From Medicago truncatula (Eukaryota > Streptophyta > Magnoliopsida > Fabales > Fabaceae): a stretch of 64,000 bases of DNA. How positions within the stretch are numbered: the stretch's first letter is position 1; the number at the start of each line of letters is the position of its first letter. A program made the translations under genes and the position numbers. The stretch spans positions 41,253,832 to 41,317,831 of the forward strand of contig NC_053046.1 in the NCBI RefSeq assembly GCF_003473485.1. Direction: 5' to 3'. Below, in pieces: positions 48,501 to 63,946 of this stretch. The notes under the pieces are model-generated. The model did no database searches, was not told where the DNA came from, and worked only from the letters and a program-made list of their open reading frames with translations.

Positions 48501-49942
48501 AAACTGCTGCCCAAATGGGATAATAAATTTCCAATTCAAAAGATAGCCATTCCTTCCTATGCTTGGAACTTTTTTTTTTTTTTCACTTGTGATATTCTTC
48601 CAATTTTGTTCTTGGCAATTATGCAGCATGCTTGTTGAAATTTAAACACTCGTGCCTTGTGTAAAAATTAAATGCTGGCTATTGCGTTGGATATCATTTG
48701 TAGAAGTAGATTACATTCATCTGGTATATTTATAGTTATCCTTCTGTTTTAGGTTATTATGTATTGTATTTTTTTACTCGCAATTTATAATAGTTTTTCA
48801 AAATGACTGATCAGAGAAGCTAGTTGAAGAAGGAAGAAAATTTGATGCAGTCATGGCCTTGGAGGTACTCTCTCTGCTCATTTCCTCTGGTTGTGTTCTC
48901 ACACATTGGGTCACATAATGAACCTGGGTTTTGTCACATAATATGGTGTAAAATCTTAGATAGTAGTACCCAGTACTCGACAAAATAATCCCCAAGTTCA
49001 CAACAAGCATTGGATTTGAAGTGTATCCTGTTTTGGTACTGCTCAAATATATAATGCACACAAGCACCTATATATAATTTGCAGGTTCATAGATGTGTAT
49101 AATTACTGCTACATCAGTGATTTGCATGTTTGAGTTGACCTCCTTGTATAGAATAACTCAAATAGAGGCTGGTTCTAAATATGGTTTAGATATTGTAATG
49201 ATTGATCATTATCCATTTTTGGAAGATAAAATGCTTTGAATTTTGTTATCAATCCACATGGTTTGCCTTGAATTTTTCCAGGTGATCGAGCACGTTGCAG
49301 AACCTGCAGAGTTCTGCAAATCTCTAGCAGCATTAACGATTCCAGATGGAGCTACCATCATATCGACCATTAATCGTTCAATGAGAGCCTATGCAACCGC
49401 CATTGTTGCTGCAGAATACATCCTACGCTGGGTATTTTATATTTCTCACGCTCATTCCTTTGTTTTATTCTTAAAATTTCCTCGTTATATTAAAAAACAT
49501 TGGGGTTTTAATCATCATAAGTTCATAACAAAGAAGGTTATACATCAATAAAATATCAACAGAAAGAGTACATGAGGAAGCATTACAGTTTCAATTGTTA
49601 TGACTTGTGATGCAAATTAGAATAAAGAAAGTGGCCATCAATGTGACTTATATTTGAAACATGGCAGCTTCCAACTGGCACTCATGAGTGGTCCAAATTT
49701 CTTACTCCAGAGGAACTAGTTCTGATCCTGCAACGTGCCGGTATCAATGTAAGCAACACCCATTGATCCATAAATAAGACCCTTTTCATTTTGATTTTTT
49801 CTCTTATCATGTTTCTGGTGGTGCACAGGTGGAGGAGATGGCGGGATTCGCGTATAACCCAGTGACAGGAAGATGGTCGTTATCAGACGATATAAGCGTC
49901 AATTTCATTGCCATGGGCACTAAAGCAAACAACACTGAATAG
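45539..49942 (+). CDS. COQ3: Ubiquinone biosynthesis O-methyltransferase COQ3, mitochondrial
   Basis: Nine exons, GT/AG and in phase: 45539..45759, 46242..46331, 47073..47151, 47498..47575, 47936..47984, 48815..48864, 49282..49431, 49668..49748, 49829..49942; 303 residues. The enzyme does both O-methylations of the ubiquinone ring on the matrix side of the inner mitochondrial membrane. The N-terminus, rich in Arg, His, Ser and lacking acids for the first 40 residues, fits a transit peptide. [12 protein letters not shown], the SAM-binding loop [53 protein letters not shown] and [11 protein letters not shown] are all COQ3 signatures. The start was chosen as the first Met giving a plausible presequence. 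No damage seen. Confidence 0.95.
45911..46163. repeat. GGCCCTGTTTGGATAA dispersed repeat in COQ3 intron 1
   Basis: Begins TAGGCCCTGTTTGGATAAAA and ends near AAATAAGTCAATCGAAACAG. Interior motifs (AATAAGCTGTT, GATAAACTCAAATAAGTC, AAAAGATAAAATAAAG) match the copies in the ILK-type kinase and citrate synthase introns. Confidence 0.6.
46850..46995. repeat. GC-richer repeat block in COQ3 intron 2
   Basis: GGGGCCATCGAGG to CAATCGATAACAATG contains opposing motifs (CGCTATGGCCAACTTG; TTTTTGGCTATCCGCC) and stands out from the AT-rich intron. It looks like a small transposon remnant. Family not determined. Confidence 0.3.
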
Positions 49943-50084
49943 AATAGGATAGATAAAAAAAATTACACTTAGAACTTTCACTTTATTTATTTATTTGTAA
50001 GATGATTTTAAATTTGTCCTGAATGCTGAATAAATACTGAAACTGTTTATTGAGACTAAACACATCAGAACAAAATACTGAAGG

Positions 50085-50515
50085 GAACTTGGACATGGAT
50101 TGCTAGTTTCTCTAGATACATTGGGAAATCAGATGTCGTGAAAGGCTGAATTGCCCGCTATTCTGCAAGGTCTTTATCTAGCCAGGAGCAAGGGTTCACC
50201 CACGTTGTGTGTTACACTGATTTTGTGTTGTCTGTTTTGTGTCAATCTTGTTAAAAATGCAACTTCAGAGTTTAACAAGTATGCTACCATTATTCAAGTT
50301 ATGAAGGATATGCTGCTAGCTAATTCACACTTAATTAGGGAAGGCAACTGCTATGCCAATTTCATGACCAAGTTTGGTACTACCAATGACGACAATTCTC
50401 CTCAAGTTATTAGCATTTTAATTCTTGCTCATTGCTTCTCGTTTGTGAGAAGCTGATATTCTGTTCTTGTCTTTTTCCTTTCTCTGCCAAACTCTACCAA
50501 AGAATTAACAAAAAA
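50085..50515 (+). pseudogene. LINE RNase H 3' fragment behind COQ3
   Basis: Reads TWIASFSRYIGKSDVV, LQGLYLARSKG, then in another frame SEFNKYATIIQVMKDMLL and HLIREGNCYANFMTKFGTTN, the conserved end of plant L1-type LINE RNase H. Frames are broken. It ends in an A-rich run near 50515. It begins about 140 nt after the COQ3 stop and may lie in its 3' untranslated region. Confidence 0.75.
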
Positions 50516-51140
50516 AAATATTGGTTAAAAAAGAAATATAAGTTACCCCCTTCTTATTTTAGGGGTCTTATTTGAACTTTGAACACTTGAAATAATTAGT
50601 TAATGTTGTTTTCAATGATAAAACCAATTTCAATTTTATCAAGACTCTTATTAATAGTATTTTTTTTTTTGTCAAGGCTTATCAATAGTAGTTAATATAT
50701 TTGTTTTCTTAACCATTGGCCAGTTAGCATTTTCTTTAATTAAATACCACTTGAAATGCAATCAATAAATGTATATTGGTGGAAAAAAAATTTAACAATC
50801 AAATTTTATCTCATTCAAATGTCACATTTCTATCAAACTCATTAATCAAAAGGTATGTACTACTCAAACACAAGACAAGTGAATAATTGTAATTTTAAAG
50901 GACAAATAATTTGATACTGAAAAATATTGCAAAGAAGATACTTGTAATGAGAAAAAGAAGAGTAGCTATTTTTTAATCAAAATAGTTTATCCCAAAGGTA
51001 ACAACTTTACTCATTCCACAATTCTAAAATCATCACAAGAATTATACATGCTAATGGCTTAAAAACTCAGCTTCATCTAAAACTACACATTCAACTGATT
51101 TGATTAAAATTGAAAAGAGAAGAAAAAAAAGAGTTGATCT
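50516..51140. other. Intergenic, nothing recognised
   Basis: AT-rich spacer between two convergent genes. The right end should contain the 3' untranslated region of the AlkB-like gene. Confidence 0.5.
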
Positions 51141-51830
51141 TTAGATTGATGGAGGAGAAGAACAGAGTTTCCTGAGAGTAATAGAAGTCCTTGTAGTTTG
51201 ATCCAACAATTGACCCTTCCAAGATTGAAACCCAGCATCTTTCCTATTAATCTCATGTTTCCAAACATACCTAGCCTCACCATACATCATCACCAATGAA
51301 CCCGGTTCAAGCAAAACCGGAACAGTTTCATCACCCAATGTAAAATCCATAACACAAGAAGATTCCAACGAAACAATCGCAATCCCATCTTCAAACTTTA
51401 ACAAATCAACATGCGGACAAATTCCTTCACCTGGTTGATAAACATTCGTTATCATTTGATCGAAAAACGGATACCTCATTGAAAGATTTTGCAGAAAAGG
51501 GGAAGGCGAAGAAGAACATGATTGGCAAATTGAATCAGAGAGTTTGATTGCCCAACGAGGAAGGTTTTGATAACCGAATCGCATTGATTGGTTGATTGAT
51601 GGTTGTGTGAACCAATTTTCAGAAGCGATTGATGAGAGTAAGCGGGATTGTTTGTGGGATGATAGGAAGTTTCTTACTATCCATAACCCTTTTACTTTTT
51701 CTATGCGTTCCCATTTCGAATAGCAATTATCAGAATCTGAATCGAAGGAGGAATCGGAGGAGGAGGAGTGGCCGAAGACTTGTTCCAAAATTGCTTGCTG
51801 CTCGTACTCGTCGTCTTCATCTTTGCTCAT
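51141..51830 (-). CDS. AlkB-like 2-oxoglutarate/Fe(II) dioxygenase, single exon
   Basis: 229 residues. An acidic/serine-rich start (SSSSDSSFDSDSD) precedes the fold: GLWIVRNFLSSHKQSRLLSS, RFGYQNLPRWAIKLS, then MITNVYQPGEGICPHVDLLKF with the HxD iron ligands (His-Val-Asp), the distal His in YVWKHEINR, and RTSITLRKL carrying the arginines that bind 2-oxoglutarate and cap the site. That is the ALKBH family layout; among plants it resembles small ALKBH8-like proteins without the methyltransferase part. Substrate (DNA, RNA or protein) cannot be told. All catalytic residues are present, so it looks active. The start is the first Met, and the acidic leader is short and in frame. Confidence 0.92.
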   Translation of the reverse strand: MSKDEDDEYEQQAILEQVFGHSSSSDSSFDSDSDNCYSKWERIEKVKGLWIVRNFLSSHKQSRLLSSIASENWFTQPSINQSMRFGYQNLPRWAIKLSDSICQSCSSSPSPFLQNLSMRYPFFDQMITNVYQPGEGICPHVDLLKFEDGIAIVSLESSCVMDFTLGDETVPVLLEPGSLVMMYGEARYVWKHEINRKDAGFQSWKGQLLDQTTRTSITLRKLCSSPPSI

Positions 51831-52120
51831 CTTCTTCTTCTTTTTTTTCTTTTCTTATTAGGGTTATCATTCTGTTTTTCTTACAGTATTTATGATAACC
51901 CTAATAATAATAATTCTTTAAATCCTCTTTCTTGTTTAAAATAAAATTCTTTAAATCCTCTTTATTTAATTGGATTTATTTATATGAAAAAAAAATTAAA
52001 AAGGGTCTCATTAAGAGGGCTGAAATAGATGATTCTTAGGAATGCATTAATTCAAAATTTGGTAGAGATATAAGTAAAGTTTTAACAAAAATTTGTACCA
52101 AAAAAAAAAAGTTTTAAATA
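51831..52120. other. Promoter region of the AlkB-like gene
   Basis: Starts with a short A/G-rich leader and includes a direct repeat of AATTCTTTAAATCCTCTTT (51911 and 51946). No other feature. Confidence 0.4.
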
Positions 52121-52135
52121 AAATTGTTCAATCCA

Positions 52136-52273
52136 CTTCTAAGACGTATTCGGGGAATATCGAATTCGATTTCCAGGGGGAACAACGCTTGGCCAGTGCG
52201 CATGCCTCTACGCATGAGCCGGATTAATCGTTCACCTTTGGTGGATCGAAAACCGGTGCGAAAGCAATAAAAA
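52136..52273 (+). mobile_element. SINE-like retroposon with A tail and 15-bp target duplication
   Basis: The 138-bp insert is GC-richer than its surroundings (GGCCAGTGCGCATGCC, ATGAGCCGGATTAATCG) and ends in an A run. AAATTGTTCAATCCA stands exactly at 52121-52135 and 52274-52288. No A/B boxes are evident, so the 5' tRNA-like head is probably missing. It is unrelated to the other SINEs here. The sequence style recalls 3' bodies of legume SINEs. Confidence 0.8.
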
Positions 52274-52538
52274 AAATTGTTCAATCCATAAATTGAAGTC
52301 AACTTCTCTTAAATTATTTATCCTTAAGTATTTAAGTTCAACCACTTGATTTTTTTTCCCATTTACCTCATAAAAAATTAGAAAAGCTAGAAAACTATCA
52401 AATATATTCAATCACAAATTCACAATGAATTATTAGGAATTCATCGATTATTTTTTCATTTACCTCAAGTATATACTTTTAAGTACTTAATGAATTCTAA
52501 ATAGTTGCGGGTGTGTTTAAGCCTTATGAATAAAAAAA

Positions 52539-53290
52539 TCAATGATTTAAAACCCGAACCGGTAATCGATCTGGTTAAGGTATTTGGTCATTGGATCAAT
52601 GGTCGGACCGCATGACTATTGATTCATTCTTTATAAAAAAAGTTATGACATAAATTTCATAATATAAAAGTTAATAAAACTTCTTCTATGAAAAAATTAA
52701 TAAAAATTCACACATTTAAATAATTATCGAATGTATATCAAAATTATATTCACATTAACAAGAAAAACTAAATGGAAAAAAGAAAAACTAAATATTGGTA
52801 TTTCCTTCAAAATAAAAAGAAAAACTAAATGAAAAATATATTTTATAATTATCAAATAAATATGTGAGATGTTATTTTTTTAGGAACATGAGAGTTTTTT
52901 TTTAACAAACATGAGAGATATTTATATCATATATTAATAAAAACGTCTATATATATATATACTTGTGAGAAATAAACGCTTCAATTAAATACATATAGTT
53001 CAGATGGAAATTTAACAAGTATGTTCACATAGTCAAGCGGTAAGTTTAACAATATTTGCATGTACCCGGTTCAACTCCCACTTACTCCAATTTGAATTTT
53101 TGTTATAAAATCATTTAGAATCCGGTTCGGTTTGCGGGTGGGTAATAACGGTTCACTGGTTCACCCACCCGACCCGCACGGGTCATGCCGGATTTCCTGG
53201 GTTGCTTACATATCCAGTCTGATTAGCTGACCAACCCGTCCACCCCTCTGGTTCCCGGTTCGATCGGTCGGCTCGGTCCGGGTTCTTCCC
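52539..53290. repeat. CCGAACCGG-type dispersed element, poorly bounded
   Basis: The left end has ACCCGAACCGGTAATCGATC and the right end has several opposing motifs (GGTTCGATCGGTCGGCTCGG, ACCCGACCCGCACGGG) around an AT-rich middle, a layout seen in common plant non-autonomous DNA elements. A tRNA-like stretch (AGTCAAGCGGTAAG; GGTTCAACTCCC, 53030-53090) lies inside and may be a decayed SINE head. Borders are approximate. Confidence 0.4.
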
Positions 53291-53349
53291 ATCAAAAACA
53301 TACTTAGAAAAATATAAAATACACACGCACTTCACACTAACCATATGAT

Positions 53350-53681
53350 GCATCTCCAGCGCCTTGTTCTACAAAAGCAGGAACGCCGAAACAGTTCTTT
53401 AGCATTGGAGAAGATCTTCCTGTCAGCCATCCTGGAGAACGGCTGCGTATCAAGAACAACGTTCTAACTAAAACGTGTCAAGAAAAGCAAAGAGAAGATA
53501 GATGTAGGGGAAGAAGTGAAACCACATGTGAAATAATAGTGTCCACTTAAATAGAACAAGAACATGAATGAAAATTTTCCTTTTGAAAGAAAATGGATTG
53601 ATTTTGGAAATCCTACTTGTCACGTTTGGACCCACAAAAATATAAGCAAGAACAAAATTTCAATGCAAGCGTTGGAGATGC
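53350..53681. mobile_element. MITE with GCATCTCCAGCGC ends
   Basis: GCATCTCCAGCGC at 53350 is matched by the inverse GCGTTGGAGATGC ending 53681, with one mismatch, over 332 bp without coding potential. A target duplication was not resolved. It lies 380 bp upstream of the citrate synthase start. Confidence 0.55.
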
Positions 53682-53974
53682 TTTTATTAATTTTGGTCAT
53701 TCGATCTCATGAATGACATCAATGATAAAGATACGTAATATAATGCCTAAAAAGTATGTAATATAAATTGATTTCATAAAAAAAAAATAGCAAATTTTTA
53801 TTTATATTTAAGATCGGAGAAAGGAAATATTAAAACTAACTATTGATCTTGTGTATTTCTTAGCTGACTAATATCATATGAATTAAGAAAGTTAAGTTAC
53901 GTGAACCGAAATGCATGTCCATGTCCATGAGGTAGTAGTTTATTCTTTTCATAATTTTGCGTGCCAATATCCAT

Positions 53975-53984
53975 CTATATATAT
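53975..53984 (+). promoter_or_regulatory. Probable TATA box of the citrate synthase gene
   Basis: CTATATATAT lies about 80 nt upstream of the ATG, followed by a CT-rich leader (CTATCTCTTCAAACTC). Good match to plant TATA position. The start site is inferred. Confidence 0.6.
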
Positions 53985-54057
53985 CGCTATCTCTTCAAAC
54001 TCTTAGTCAATCTCAATCCATCCAATTCCATCTCCTCGGCATAACAAAGAAAAGAAA

Positions 54058-58226
<4,169 letters not shown>

Positions 58227-58619
58227 CCTATGTGGACTAAGATCACAAGGTATAATTCTTCAGAATGTATAAGAAGAAAAAAATTTAAAGATATTTTCTT
58301 ATCTCAAGTTATGTTTATCACAAGTTAATTATGCTATGCAAGGGGTGCCTGTTTCTGCAGAAACAATGCAATTGCGGTTCCAATCCCTTCAATAACCTAA
58401 TGGAAGAATGATGCTGGTGGGATTTGTCATCAATAGTTCTACTTTTGAAGTCTCCTTTGTTAAAACTACGAAAAGAATTAATAATAGACATAGTTTAAAT
58501 ATCTCATGGGTAGTAATATGTATGATTGATTACATTTGTTGTGTTAAAGCAGTAAATATAATATTCAGTTTACCAGTGTGAGCATTTTCTTTTTTGCCCC
58601 CATAGTTGGGTGCATGAGA
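58227..58619. other. 3' flank of citrate synthase
   Basis: Probable 3' untranslated region, possibly spliced (TTTCTGCAG near 58360). No gene seen. Confidence 0.4.
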
Positions 58620-58659
58620 TAGATAAAATATGGTGAAAATTATTTTCCAGCATTTTTTT

Positions 58660-59545
58660 TAATGCTTCATTTAGACTGAGTTTAATATGTAACAAGATAT
58701 AAGAGAATTTCCAAGAAAAATACAAAAACCAGTGGTGGAACGACAATTACTAGGATCACCAGCCCAATTGGCATCAGAGTAGGGTCTAAGAATTAATGGG
58801 GATGTAGTTGAGTAATGAAGATCATAAAATAAAGGGCCCTTGACATACCGAATAATCCAAAGGACAACAACATAATGTGTGCTACGTGGAGAAGCCATGA
58901 ATTAGCTAACAAGATGAACAAAATATGAAATATTCGGTCGAGTATTGGTGAGGTATATCAGACTACCTACAAAATGCCAATAAAGAGTAGCATCATCGAG
59001 TAAAGTACCATCTTGAGGAGTAAATTGAATGTTGGGTTCAAGACGAGTGTATTCGATTTTACAATCTGTGAGACCTGCTTGAGAGACAAGATCAGAAGCA
59101 TACTTAGCCTGTGAGAGAAACAAGTCATCATTCGAAGATAATGCTTCAAGCCCCAAAAAGTAACTTAATGGTTCAAGATCCTTCATCTCAAAATGGTGAC
59201 ATAAGAATTGCTTGAGCTCTTCAATTCCAATGGAGTCGTCACCACTGATAATCATGTCATCGACATAAAGAAGGAAGACAACAATACCATTTTCAGTTTT
59301 TCGAGTAAAAAGAGCAGAGTCATGAGCACAAGAAGGGAAATTCAACTGAGTGATAGTCTTGTGAAATTTATCAAATCATGCTCTAGGAGCTTGTTTGAGA
59401 CCATAAAGAGCCTTACGGAGGCGATACACTTTGTTTTACTGACATGTATATCCTAGAGGAGGACACATGTAAACCTATTCTTCTAACTCGCCATTGAGAA
59501 AGACATTTTTAACATCCATTTGAGTGAGTCTCCATTTGCGAGTGA
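58660..59545 (-). pseudogene. Ty1/copia retrotransposon fossil (reverse transcriptase-RNase H part)
   Basis: Contains copia-type reverse transcriptase (FLLYVDDMIISGDD with the catalytic YVDD) and the start of RNase H (YSDANWAGDPSNCRSTTGF). Gag, protease, integrase and LTRs are not visible. It is broken, with several disruptions. About 75 bp of flanking host-like DNA is present on both sides as a direct repeat (58616-58698 and 59540-59626). Confidence 0.85.
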
Positions 59546-59629
59546 CAGATAAAATATGGTGACAATCATTTTTCAGCTTTTCTTTTAATATTTCATTTAG
59601 GCTATGAGTTTAATACGTAACAAGAATAA

Positions 59630-59917
59630 TTTAATCTTTAATATTTTTATTAAAAACAATAATATGTCGATATAAATTATTTCCAGCTCTAAGTGATTGG
59701 TTTAGGTTTTTTTTTTTTAAGACTAAGTGATTGGTTTAGTAATATATGACTATGTGAATGTGATATGTGCTAGGGTGCAACGAATCCATCAAGAATGAGA
59801 TAGAAATCTTTATATTAACTTCTCTCTTCTTCTTTTTTTGTATGCAATTCATCACAAGTTTTTGTAATGAATACATGTTAAGAAACTATCTTTATTTACA
59901 CTACCAAAAAACTATCT
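59630..59917. other. 3' flank of the receptor kinase gene
   Basis: AT-rich; AAGTGATTGGTTTAG is duplicated near 59690 and 59725. Likely includes the receptor kinase 3' untranslated region. Confidence 0.4.
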
Positions 59918-62900
59918 TTATTTGTCTGATCCAACTGAATTAGTTTTTACAAGATGGTTGCTCTCTTCTGTTGCAACATGTGAGGAAGAGGAATCAGTAT
60001 AAACAGTAGGTATGGACATGCTTTGTGATCTACTTGGATTCTCCCAGAAGTGACTCCTTATGCTCTTATGTTTGGAACTTGAACCAGCAGCCGAATACCC
60101 TGGATCCGAAAGGAGATCCTGAATGTTGGTCCAACCTTCAAGCATGCTTACAGCTTGGCACATTGTTGGCCTTAGCGTAGGAGACGCATTAGTACACAAA
60201 AGAGCCACATTTAGCATCACAATGGCTTCCTCAGTTGAATATTCTGAACCAATGTCTGGATCAACTAGTTCCAGAAGATTTCCTCTCTCTTGTAAAACAT
60301 AGGCCTGATAGAAATTCAAATTTTAAACTAAGGTTACTCTCTAAGAAGTTGGTGCTAGCATTATTATGCACTTAAAGTATAAACTAGCACAAAAATGTGG
60401 AGTGGAAACATGAAAAAAAATTGAAATCAATTCTAATTACCCAATCAAGAAGGTAGAAAAATTCATCGTCCGGCCTGTAATTTGTATTGCTCTTTCCACT
60501 TATAATCTCTAATGCAACCACGCCAAAGCTATAAACATCTGCCTTGTCGGTTAAGTAACCGCGCATTGCATACTCAGGAGCCATATAACCACTGCAAAAA
60601 GACAACAAATCATAAAGATGAAAATTAATGTTGTTGAAATAAAACAGAAATTCTCCCAAGAACTTACACTGTTCCTGCAATCCGAGTGCTGACATGCGTT
60701 TTGTCATCTTCAATAAGTTTTGCTAAACCAAAATCTGAAACTTTGGCATTAAAGTCCTTGTCTAGCAACACATTACTTGCCTTTATATCCCTATGTATGA
60801 TTTTAATTCTTGACTCTTCATGAAGATAAGCCAAAGCTTTAGCTATACCAAGGCAAATTTTCTTCCTGGTAAGCCAATCCAGTTTTTTTTTACTCTCTGA
60901 TCCTTTCCCTGTAGTTGTTTGATTGGAAGACGGATATCAATTATGTTTATTTCAAATAAATAATTAAGTATGGCTAAGTTTATTCATTGTTTTGTGATTA
61001 TGATCATAAAGTTAAGCTTACCAAAAAGAATGCGAGATAGACAATTATTTTCCATATACTCGTATATTAGAATTAGTTGGTTCCCTTCCACACAACATCC
61101 ATGGAGCTTAACAAGATTTGGATGTTGAAGTCCAGATATCATTCCTATCTCATTCACAAACTCACGGTTTCCTTGCTTTGATTTTGATGAGAGCTGCTTT
61201 ACTGCAATTACTGTACCGTCTGATAGCTGCCCCTACAACATGAATAAGGTATATTTTTGTCTTACATTACAACTATAACATATGATAGGTCTAATGAATA
61301 CCATGTATTTGGTTAGTTTTTTTTTTTTTTTTTGCCTTTTCATTTTATTAATAACTTTGATATTAACTTTGATATTGTCTTCAAATTTAGGATTATGCTT
61401 TAACTAAACCTTAAAATGTATCAATTCCTATTACTTACAAGGACTTATTTTTATATAAACTTGAGGAGTATCAAAATACCTTGTAAACAGAACCAAAGCC
61501 ACCTTCTCCAAGTTTATTTGCTGCATCAAAGTTTTTTGTGGCTACTTTTATTTGTCTTAAAGTGAACAATCCTGTCTGCAAATCTATACCTCTAAGCTCT
61601 GAAAAAAAAAATGGAAATTTGGATTCAATAACAAAGTTGATAACTTTTCCTACAATTTCGGTCAATATTATTATATTATAAACAAAATAAGTGGAGAAAT
61701 TTAGTGGTGTATTGCATACCTTTATACACAGGATCCTTGCCCCCTAACAATCCCTTCCTCCTCATGACAGCCACCATAATAAGAACAACAGCTAGAAAAC
61801 CGCAAACTATGCCAACTGCCAGCAGTATGACACGAGTTCTGTTTCCATGCTCTGATGGAGGTTTAAAATCTGTGAAAAGGAAAAGTATCTATTTATAACT
61901 TTTGTAGAAATTAAGACAAAAAACTAACAACAATAAAGGTAAACATAAAAGGTAATAGTATTACACTCTTATTTTCCTACTAATTTTCATTTCTTTAATA
62001 CATGTTACTCCCTCCGTCTCATTATAATTGTCACATTTAGAAAATTTATCTCTCAAATTATTTATTACTGTAGAATACCAAAACAACATATTGAATTCAA
62101 TCAATTTATAGATGGAGGAAGTGACTTACTAGGATCCACTGAAATAGCAGATACTAAAGGACCATAAACTCCTCTTGTTGGTATACCAGTGGTTCCTTTC
62201 CCAGCCCAGTAGAATTGAATCTTCAATGTATTTTCTGTGACAGTAGCATTGAATTTTTTAACAATTGGCTTTTCAGCACCACCAGCTTCTCGTTCGATAT
62301 CAAAGTCTCTCAGCACCAATTTCCCCTTAATCATAGGACACAACAATATATTTGAACTAAATCAGTGAATGGTTCAACACATATCAATTATTTTTCATCA
62401 TGAGCATATCAAGGAATTGTTACCTGGATGTAGACATCGAATATCCGTCTCCCGAGACTGTTTAATGACCTATCATTGATGAAAATAATCTCTGCAAAGT
62501 GAAGTTGGACAGTGTAATTTCCATTTATCATACAAAGTCCATAGTATGTGAGGGAAAGGGGCGAAACGCGAGCTGTTGTATACAGTTTCGAATTGATCAC
62601 AGAAACATTCTGAAGACTAGAAGTATTGGTCACGATATAGGGATCAGAGTCAATATCATTGTCCATGAAGCTTCCTGTGCTGCTAAGAGCCCAATCCTCA
62701 GCAGAAATATATAACATTGAAGCGCCTTTTCGTTCTATGTCAGCTGTATAAATATTACCACTAACATTTGCTTCATTACCTCCGCAGTTAATGCGTAGGG
62801 AGTAATGTCCTGTTGACAAAATAATGGCAAACAGGAATGAAAAAAAATAAATACTTGATGCTAAATCTTTCAAGGAAAAGTAAAATTCAGAAAGTAGCTA

Positions 62901-63946
62901 CCATAGTTTGCTTTTCAATTTTTAGGATTTTAGTTCATTTTTCGTGAATTTATTCCATAAGATGCAAGTCATGCTGTGGTTCTGATAAGTTTCTTAGAAT
63001 TAGCCAACTTGTTTTACTCTCTCCTTTGTTATTTAATCACTTTGATTTGAGAATTTCTCATCCATGTACGCTTCATTAAATTTATGGTAGGAAAATTTGA
63101 ATCACTATTCAAAGAAGCATATCAGATAAAAGTATATATTGTAATTTGTATGGTCACACGCTTACGTGGATTCTTCGACGTGCATGGGAAGTTTCTTTTT
63201 AGGCATGAATGAATGTTACTTCTGCAACAAAGAGTGAAGATGAAGGTAAGATTCTAATGCTGCAATCCAAGACCTTATTTTACAGAACATTCCTCAAAAA
63301 GCAAAAAGGCAGGAATACATTATGTTCAAAGCACGCCAACTTACTTCTTTGTCGCAGATAAAGAGTAGCTCTCGACAAGGTTTCTGGGAAAAATAACAAA
63401 AACATGTTACAGTGATAACTAATAATTCATACAGGATAACTAGAACTCAATGCTTGAATGAAACTTACACACTCCCTCGTTGACATTCAGTTGGACTTGA
63501 GCTTTCCCATTCAAAGTTATTGTAAGATACATCACTGTGGACCAAAATATGAATGTCATGTTGTTTGCAATAGTCATTTTTTTTATTTCAGTTATATCAT
63601 ATATTAACTTTATGCACGTATTTTTTTTTAATTTCACTGTACTTTGAAACATATGTAACATAAAAAAAACTTGGAAGATTGAAAATTATGAGATGAATAC
63701 TATAGGCATTTAACATACATATTTTTGTTATTTTTAAGGACCCAATCCGGTATAGTTCCTGATAAGTTGTTCCTAGTAAGATACCTGCATTATTTAACAA
63801 AAAATGTATTTCATCATAGGAGATGATCAAAAGAGATATTCCAAAAACATGTTTTGTTCAATCCGTCTACTTACATGAAGTCCACTTTGTCAAGGTCACG
63901 AAAAGATTCAGGTATCTTTCCACTCAAGCTATTGAAACTCAAATCT
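59918..63946 (-). CDS. LRR-malectin receptor-like Ser/Thr kinase (partial, 5' part beyond window)
   Basis: Exons in order: 63946..63875, 63784..63719, 63534..63469, 63383..63345, 63221..63166, 62809..62424, 62325..62130, 61869..61720, 61598..61480, 61232..61022, 60908..60668, 60591..60441, 60304..59918; borders GT/AG and phases agree. The first are leucine-rich repeats ([27 protein letters not shown]), then [11 protein letters not shown], a malectin domain ([14 protein letters not shown] to [13 protein letters not shown]), the membrane helix [20 protein letters not shown], and a kinase with [29 protein letters not shown] (RD type), VSDFGLAK and [20 protein letters not shown]. This is the plant LRR VIII-2 receptor kinase layout (At1g07650/RFK1 relatives): plasma-membrane signalling, ligand unknown. 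Stop at 59918. Nothing broken in the visible part. Confidence 0.92.
62006..62050. repeat. Solo Stowaway-like end in a receptor-kinase intron
   Basis: ACTCCCTCCGTCTCATTATA is a typical Stowaway/Mariner MITE terminus. No opposite end was found within the intron, so it is probably a decayed copy. Confidence 0.4.
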
